DNA of 64,000 nt, taken from the NCBI GenBank assembly GCA_945882215.1, contig CAMCWM010000003.1, positions 1 through 64,000 of the forward strand, in the 5' to 3' direction. The notes under the pieces are model-generated. The model did not search any database, was not told the origin of the DNA, and worked only from the letters and a program-made list of their open reading frames with translations. Origin of the DNA: Akkermansia muciniphila (GTDB lineage Bacteria > Verrucomicrobiota > Verrucomicrobiia > Verrucomicrobiales > Verrucomicrobiaceae). Positions 58,942-64,000 of the stretch are shown in pieces (position 1 is the stretch's first letter; each line of letters starts with the position of its first letter). Both the position numbers and the translations under genes were made by a program.

Positions 58942-61560
58942 TCATCGCTGCTCCAATTTGACGTTATCAATGAAGAAAGCGGTCTTCGTGGTGCCGAGTG
59001 CACTGAAGAGGAGGTAGCTGGCGGTAGCCCAGGTGGGTTTGCAGGGGATGGATTTGAAGTCGGTTTTCGTGCCGTCTTCGCGGGTGAGGGTCACGTCATA
59101 CTTGCCGTTGCCGGTGGTGGCGGTGAGGTCGATGCGGAGCCATTCGCCGGGCTTCACGTCGGCGAGCTTTTGGTTGGCAGTGTTATTGGCGACGAGGACG
59201 CCTTTTTGCCAGCGGAGATACGGGCCTGCCGCGAACTCGCCACCATTTCCAGCGCGCATCTCGAAGAACCAGTCGGCTCCGGGCTGGGCCATGATGTCGA
59301 AGCTGACATGGAAGGTGCCGGAATCCCATTTCGCGTAGATGTCGAGCACCGGGTCGTAGCTGTGCTTCAAGCCGGGGGTGTCCTGCACCTTGAGGCTGCG
59401 TTTGGAGGCTCCGCCGATGGGCGAGCCGACTTCGTCGGTCACGCCGATGCTTTCGCCTTTGTTTTCACTGCCATACTTCGCCCCACGAATGCCGATCATG
59501 CCCAGCGCGATGCCCTCGAAGGTTTGATCGACCTTGTAAGGCGGTGCGGGCCAGGGTTTGGCGTCGGTTTGCCAGGTGGGGTAGTCGTGGCCCTTCGAGG
59601 CGAGTTCTTGCCACGTCGCGTCAGTTTTGCGCACTCCGGCAAGCGTGAGATCCCAGGGCTTGAAACCGAGCTTTTCAGCCGGTGAGCCGGGTTTGAGGCG
59701 GAAGTCGCGTTTCGCGAGGTTTTCGAACAGCGGGTCGGCGAACTGGCTGCCGGCATCGCGGCCCATTTTGAGCCATTCATCCCAGGTGAACTTCGTCTTG
59801 GTCAGCAGCGCGGGGATTTTGCCGTCGATGGGCCAGTAGAGGTTTTTGCGAAAGATGAGGCTGTCCTTGGGATCGCCGCGGTCGATCTTTTCGAAGAACT
59901 TCCAGTTCCACTCGCCGCCATCGAGCAGCGGCGACGCGGGGTCCCACACGACGATGTTGTTCATGTAGCGGAAGCGCAGCCGCGCTTCGTTGCGTGAGGC
60001 CTGGATCTGCGCGGAGTTGCCGAAGGCGAAGATGTTGTTCCGCACGGTGTTGAAGTAGCCGTAGTGCTGATGGAAACCGGCGTTCCAGGTGTCATGCACG
60101 AGGTTGTTCTCCATCAGCGTGTCCGTGGCACCTTCATCATTGTAGAGACCCCAGCCGCCGTAGCGATGACTGGCGATGTGATGGACGTGATTGCCGCGAA
60201 TGATCGTGCCGGGCGAGGTGCCGAGGCCGTAAAAACCGCCCATGTCGCTGAGGTAAGCCCAGCCGAGATGATGGATGTGATTGTTCTCGACGAGCGTCTC
60301 ACGCGAGGCGGTGTCGCCATAGCCCCAGTTCCATCCGGCGCTGACGCCGGTGTAGTAAAAGTCGCCGATGTCGCAATGCGTGACCGCGCAGTGCTGCGTG
60401 TGCGTGAAGACCACGCCGCAAGCGCTCGGATGGAGCCGTCCGCCGTGCTGGATGATGCAGTCATCGACGACGAGGTGATGATTCACGCGTTCGTCCGCTG
60501 GCCGCGCCGTTTCGCCGACATACACGCCACCGCCGCCGAGGTCGTGGAGGTGGCAGTGTTTCACCGAGGAGTCGGCGCAGCCGTTTTTGAACCAGATGCC
60601 GTGCAGGCCAGTGTGCGCGATCTCGCAATTCTCGAAGTGAATGCCGCGCGAGTCCTCGATCTCGATGCAGCCATCGCTCGTCGTGGCCGCCTGGCCGTCG
60701 TGCAAGCCATCTGCCGGATACAAATGCTGGCTGTATTGAAACGAGATGCCTTCAAAGCGCACATCGCTCGCGCCTTTCATGGCGATGAACTTCGTCACCA
60801 CCGGCGCGATGACTTCGGCCTTCGTCATGTTCTCGCCGTGCAGCGGGAGGTAAAGCACCTCGCCCTTCGCCTTGTCGAGAAACCACTCGCCGGGCGCATC
60901 CAGCGCGGCGCGGTAGTTCTCCATCCAGAAGCGCTGATCCGGCTCGAACTCGACGAAAGGATACCGCGCCCGGCCTTTGATCTGCACGGCGAGCGCCTCG
61001 TCGTTCAGCGCCTTGATGCGACACTGCCCCACGGCCCAGGCATGAGTCACGGTGAGCAAAACATCGTCGCGCTCGGCCTGTGGGATGGATTTGAGCACAT
61101 CAAACTGCTCGGCGGGGATGCTGAAGGCGTGGAAGTTCATGTTCGCCTTCAAATCCGGGAACACACCCGCGCCCACGGCCTCGGTGATGTGATGGTAGCC
61201 TTTGTTCGGCGAGCGGGCCAATGTCGCGCGACGGCCATTGATCCAGAGCTGCTCAAACTTCCACGCCTTGTCTGGCAGTGTGGCCTTCCACACAGCACCG
61301 TCTTTGACCCAGCCGGTGATCGGTTTCCCGGCCATGAAGACCGCGTTTTTGCCGCTCCACGTCACCTGCGAGTCGTCTTTGCCGAGTGTGATCGTCTTCG
61401 TGATCGGATGCACGCCGTCTTCGACGACAATGCGCACCGGTTTCGGAGCCTTGCGGGCTTGTTCGAGCACGGCGGCGAGGTTTCCGGGCTTCAAAGCGAT
61501 GTCGGCGGCGGAAGCGACACAAACGAAGGAGAACAAGATGCAACAGGAACGAATCATCAC
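58942..61560 (-). CDS. Exported right-handed beta-helix glycoside hydrolase-like protein (GH141-like)
   Basis: An 872-residue protein with a signal peptide (MMIRSCCILFSFVCVASA). Residues about 20-620 form a right-handed parallel beta-helix with repeated short strands and Asn ladders (GIHFENCEIAHTGLHGIWF, ETLVENNHIHHLGWAY, DTLMENNLVHDTWNAGF, NTVRNNIFAFGN). This resembles GH141 fucosidase/xylanase-like proteins. A C-terminal domain of about 200 residues (YAKWDSGTFHVSFDIMAQPG, TAFFIDNVKLEQR) resembles a carbohydrate-binding concanavalin-like sandwich. It probably acts on a fucosylated or uronic polysaccharide outside the cell. It lies in the same region as the PL7-like gene and a sulfatase. Confidence 0.84.
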   Translation of the reverse strand: MMIRSCCILFSFVCVASAADIALKPGNLAAVLEQARKAPKPVRIVVEDGVHPITKTITLGKDDSQVTWSGKNAVFMAGKPITGWVKDGAVWKATLPDKAWKFEQLWINGRRATLARSPNKGYHHITEAVGAGVFPDLKANMNFHAFSIPAEQFDVLKSIPQAERDDVLLTVTHAWAVGQCRIKALNDEALAVQIKGRARYPFVEFEPDQRFWMENYRAALDAPGEWFLDKAKGEVLYLPLHGENMTKAEVIAPVVTKFIAMKGASDVRFEGISFQYSQHLYPADGLHDGQAATTSDGCIEIEDSRGIHFENCEIAHTGLHGIWFKNGCADSSVKHCHLHDLGGGGVYVGETARPADERVNHHLVVDDCIIQHGGRLHPSACGVVFTHTQHCAVTHCDIGDFYYTGVSAGWNWGYGDTASRETLVENNHIHHLGWAYLSDMGGFYGLGTSPGTIIRGNHVHHIASHRYGGWGLYNDEGATDTLMENNLVHDTWNAGFHQHYGYFNTVRNNIFAFGNSAQIQASRNEARLRFRYMNNIVVWDPASPLLDGGEWNWKFFEKIDRGDPKDSLIFRKNLYWPIDGKIPALLTKTKFTWDEWLKMGRDAGSQFADPLFENLAKRDFRLKPGSPAEKLGFKPWDLTLAGVRKTDATWQELASKGHDYPTWQTDAKPWPAPPYKVDQTFEGIALGMIGIRGAKYGSENKGESIGVTDEVGSPIGGASKRSLKVQDTPGLKHSYDPVLDIYAKWDSGTFHVSFDIMAQPGADWFFEMRAGNGGEFAAGPYLRWQKGVLVANNTANQKLADVKPGEWLRIDLTATTGNGKYDVTLTREDGTKTDFKSIPCKPTWATASYLLFSALGTTKTAFFIDNVKLEQR

Positions 61561-61663
61561 GGGACATTGGATGGCACCTGGGAGGCTTCAAGAGCAGGAA
61601 TGTGTGGCGAGGTGATTTTAGTCGCCACCAGCGTGCGTTTCGTTACTGTCCGCCGCCTTTTTC

Positions 61664-63424
61664 ATGTCCCAAGAAGCCCCGCATCATCATCCGCCGCCAT
61701 TTGACGTCCCCAGCGTCGAGGAGATGTCCGCGCTGCTGCCGCAGTACAAGTTTGAAAAGCTGGCGGCCTACGGCGGCATGGGGGCGGTGTTCAAGGCACG
61801 GCAGGAGAGCCTGGACAGGCCGGTGGCGATCAAAATCCTGCCGCCGGAGTTCGGCGCGGAAAAGGATTTCGCCGACCGTTTCAAATCCGAGGCGCGTGCG
61901 ATGGCGAAGCTCAACCACACACACATTGTTGGTGTTTATGACTTCGGCATCACGACGAGCGGGCATTTGTATCTGGTGATGGAATGGGTGCAGGGCCACA
62001 CACTGCACGAGATCATTCACAAAGGCAGTCTGCCGGTGCGCAAAGCGGCGAATCTGGCGATGCAGCTCTGCGACGCGCTGGCCTACGCGCACAATCACAA
62101 AATACTGCATCGCGACATCAAGCCGGGCAACATCATGGTCAATGAGGATGACCAGGTGAAGGTGGCCGACTTCGGCCTCGCACGACCGATCACGGGCGAG
62201 GCGGAGGAAAATCCGTATGGCACGCCGGACTACGTGGCGCCGGAGATTCTCGGCAAGGGAGCGGTGGACCAGCGGGCGGACATCTTCGCCGCCGGCGTGG
62301 TGCTTTATGAGATGCTCACCGGCCGCGTGCCGCAGCAGCCGCGGCGTTCGGTGACGGAGTTCGCGCCGCTTTCCCCGCGCTGGGACGAGTTGATCGACAA
62401 GGCCACGCATCCCGAGCCGGAGAGGCGCATTCAGAACGCGCATGATTTTCGCGCGAGCATTTTGATGCTGGTCAACCAGTCGGCGCAGGCTGCCGCCGTT
62501 TCTGTGGTGGAGGTCGTGGAAGACGGGCACAAGGTGAAAACCGCGCTTCAGCCGCTGCATCTGGTGTTGATCGGGACTGCGGTGGTCGTGATCGGCATCG
62601 TTCTTGGGGCGATGTTCAAAGGCGAACCCGAACGGGTGAAGCAGAAAAAGAAGGTGGTGGCAGACACCCGTCAGGTGCCTGATGAGCCGGAGAACAAGCC
62701 CAGGAAGCCGAATGTGGAGGGCAATGACAGCATGACGGAGCCCGTGGTGGTGCTGCCCGCTCCTGAGCCGGAAAAGAAAGCGCCGGAGCAGCCTGCGATA
62801 AACATGGCCGCCGCGACACCGGTGCCTGCTCCGACACCGATGCCAGCGCCTGCTCCCGCACCCGTTCCGGTCCCGGAAACGCCGCTTGAGGCCATTTTGA
62901 AACTGGAAGAACGTGATGCTGAGCTGGCGCAGCTCGTCAGCGCATTTGGCGACGAATGGTCGGCCAATGGGGAGATTGACGCCGCGCCGGAAATCCAGGA
63001 ACTGGCCGGCAAATACATTCCCGCGCTTCAGCGCAGCCTGAACGGACTCATGCCGGAGCAGCGTGATCACATTCTCAGTGAAATCTCGCATGTGGCGAAC
63101 CGCGAGCCGTTGAATGAGCCTGAGGCTTCCTGGCCATCCGTGCTGAACAACTTGCGCAAGACTTACGAGGCGCAGCTTGCAGTGATTCAATCCACAGCGG
63201 ATGCCGCCGCGCAAAAAATGCGCGCCGCGCAGTGCGAACTCGTGCTGGCCAAGGCGAAGGAACGGGCCGCCGCCGGCAAGGTGGAGGCTGCCAAGCGGGC
63301 GGAGGCCGTGGCCGCTGAGCTGGCGAAACTTCGTGCCGTGCCTTCCTTGAAGGCATTGAAGCAAAATGTGGCTGATGGTGCTGTTTTGGGTGCTCCGCCC
63401 ACGTCTCCGGCTTCCGTTCGCTGA
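61664..63424 (+). CDS. Transmembrane Ser/Thr protein kinase
   Basis: A 586-residue PknB-like kinase. The catalytic domain covers about 20-275: Gly-rich AAYGGMGAVFKARQ, Lys in RPVAIKILPPE, catalytic LHRDIKPGNIMVN, VADFGLARP and YVAPEIL. The HRD and DFG residues are intact, so it should be active. A membrane segment lies at about 302-322 (LHLVLIGTAVVVIGIVLGAMF). A Pro/Ala/Glu-rich linker and a helical extracytoplasmic domain follow (about 405-586, with an Ala/Lys/Glu-rich coiled coil). Such kinases are abundant in Planctomycetes and Verrucomicrobia. The signal it senses is unknown. It is divergent from the beta-helix protein gene. Confidence 0.93.
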   Translation: MSQEAPHHHPPPFDVPSVEEMSALLPQYKFEKLAAYGGMGAVFKARQESLDRPVAIKILPPEFGAEKDFADRFKSEARAMAKLNHTHIVGVYDFGITTSGHLYLVMEWVQGHTLHEIIHKGSLPVRKAANLAMQLCDALAYAHNHKILHRDIKPGNIMVNEDDQVKVADFGLARPITGEAEENPYGTPDYVAPEILGKGAVDQRADIFAAGVVLYEMLTGRVPQQPRRSVTEFAPLSPRWDELIDKATHPEPERRIQNAHDFRASILMLVNQSAQAAAVSVVEVVEDGHKVKTALQPLHLVLIGTAVVVIGIVLGAMFKGEPERVKQKKKVVADTRQVPDEPENKPRKPNVEGNDSMTEPVVVLPAPEPEKKAPEQPAINMAAATPVPAPTPMPAPAPAPVPVPETPLEAILKLEERDAELAQLVSAFGDEWSANGEIDAAPEIQELAGKYIPALQRSLNGLMPEQRDHILSEISHVANREPLNEPEASWPSVLNNLRKTYEAQLAVIQSTADAAAQKMRAAQCELVLAKAKERAAAGKVEAAKRAEAVAAELAKLRAVPSLKALKQNVADGAVLGAPPTSPASVR

Positions 63425-63486
63425 ACGGCAAGGGACACGGAAAAAACTTTCTCGCCATCATGCGCGGCTTTTGCCACGATGACCTC

Positions 63487-64000
63487 ATGCGCCTGCTGTT
63501 TGCCCTGCTTTTCTCCGCTTTGACCGTTTCCGCCGCCGAACCGCGTCTGCCGAATGTCGTGCTCATTCTGGCCGATGACCTCGGTTATGCCGACCTCGGC
63601 TGCTTTGGCTCTGAAAAGATCAAAACACCGAACATTGACCGCATGGCGGCGGAAGGGATGAAGTTCACGAGCTTTTATGTGGCGCAGGCCGTGTGCAGCG
63701 CGTCACGCGCGGCGCTCATGACCGGCTGCTACGCGAATCGTGTCGGCATGCAGGGCGCTTTGAACCACACGAGCAAGGAGGGCATTCATCCTGACGAACT
63801 GCTGCTGCCGGAGATGTGCAAGACCGTCGGATATGCCACCGGGGCGTTTGGCAAATGGCATCTGGGCACCTACCCGATGTTCAATCCGCTGCGGCATGGC
63901 TTTGATGAGTTCCTCGGCATCCCGTATTCAAACGACAACACGAAGTTTCACCCCTCGCTGGCGAAGGAGATGCCACCCCTGCCCTTTTACGACGGCTTGA
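63487..64000 (+). CDS. Sulfatase, 5' part (truncated by the window end)
   Basis: The first 171 codons of an exported type I sulfatase. The signal peptide is MRLLFALLFSALTVSAAE. The metal-binding start LILADDLGYADLGCFG and the formylglycine motif CSASR in QAVCSASRAALMTGCY are intact, followed by GAFGKWHLGTYP. The Cys would be converted to formylglycine by a sulfatase-modifying enzyme not seen here. Family members desulfate polysaccharides; the specificity is not readable from this part. It follows the kinase gene by 62 bp on the same strand. Confidence 0.92.
   Translation, partial: MRLLFALLFSALTVSAAEPRLPNVVLILADDLGYADLGCFGSEKIKTPNIDRMAAEGMKFTSFYVAQAVCSASRAALMTGCYANRVGMQGALNHTSKEGIHPDELLLPEMCKTVGYATGAFGKWHLGTYPMFNPLRHGFDEFLGIPYSNDNTKFHPSLAKEMPPLPFYDGL

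Noticed and set aside
58444-59685. Plus-strand frame of 413 codons as one gene
   Set aside because: Its second half is antisense to the GH141-like gene and its start lies in a REP element. Only the middle part could be coding, and that is uncertain.
61643-63364. Minus-strand open frame of 573 codons
   Set aside because: It is antisense to a protein kinase with all catalytic motifs.
1-64000. rRNA, tRNA and riboswitch genes
   Set aside because: I looked for conserved rRNA stretches, tRNA cloverleaves and known riboswitch cores and recognised none. A covariance-model search was not possible here.

Overview
The window looks like a chromosomal segment of a GC-rich member of the Verrucomicrobiota, probably close to Prosthecobacter/Verrucomicrobium. 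This is inferred from gene families, not from a marker gene. It holds two DUF1501 genes, a DUF1549/DUF1553 cytochrome gene with its own ECF sigma factor, a sulfatase, a Ser/Thr kinase, very large secreted proteins of unknown function and many multiheme cytochromes. Clear Shine-Dalgarno sites are rare. I saw no rRNA, tRNA, CRISPR array, transposase or phage gene.

Layout. (1) 1-9052, minus strand: an electron-transfer operon that probably continues beyond the left edge. It encodes a tetraheme cytochrome c, a ferredoxin with two cyclic-nucleotide-binding domains and four FeS clusters, a cytochrome b-like membrane protein, a decaheme cytochrome with a cysteine-rich N-terminal head, and a pentaheme cytochrome. 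Just upstream (9404-11191, minus) lie a class III nucleotide cyclase/TPR protein and a coiled-coil lipoprotein. (2) 11.3-13.4 kb: murI and an LptF/LptG-type permease. (3) 13.7-19.2 kb, minus: an M20 amidohydrolase, then an extracytosolic flavin module (NapH/NapG-like FeS fusion, TPR/FMN-binding protein, ApbE). (4) 19.3-25.4 kb: esterase, DUF1501 protein, TraB/GumN lipoprotein, kdsD, a hypothetical membrane protein and a small ferredoxin. (5) 25.5-36.2 kb: a 2189-residue secreted protein, an MBL-fold hydrolase, an isochorismatase-SGNH fusion and a ceramidase-like protein. (6) 36.3-42.2 kb: UxuA-like dehydratase, clpX, a pseudopilin-like protein and RlpA. (7) 42.3-47.0 kb: ECF sigma factor, a probable anti-sigma/PSCyt1/DUF1549/DUF1553 fusion and DUF1501. 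(8) 47.1-52.1 kb: a manganese locus of divergent mntR, an outer-membrane barrel and an ABC importer, with two palindromes in the shared promoter. (9) 52.2-64 kb: a 1345-residue DUF3857/transglutaminase protein, trpS, a PL7 alginate lyase-like gene, a GH141-like beta-helix protein, a Ser/Thr kinase and the start of a sulfatase.

The most unusual signal is structural. Two genes in region 9 (52218-56255 and 57433-58293) are each bracketed by a direct repeat consisting of the 3' end and stop of the preceding gene (the second permease, and trpS). In both cases the distal copy is followed closely by a short intergenic repeat element. Several such repeat families occur here: GAATGACGAA-type elements with terminal inverted repeats, an ATAACTCATAAC family, and REP-like GTAGCACAGG-type hairpins. 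One of these supplies a gene's stop codon and another lies in frame inside the giant ORF.

Start codons were moved inward from the longest ORF where a signal peptide, a lipobox, a domain start or the end of the neighbouring gene required it; the reason is given in each entry.
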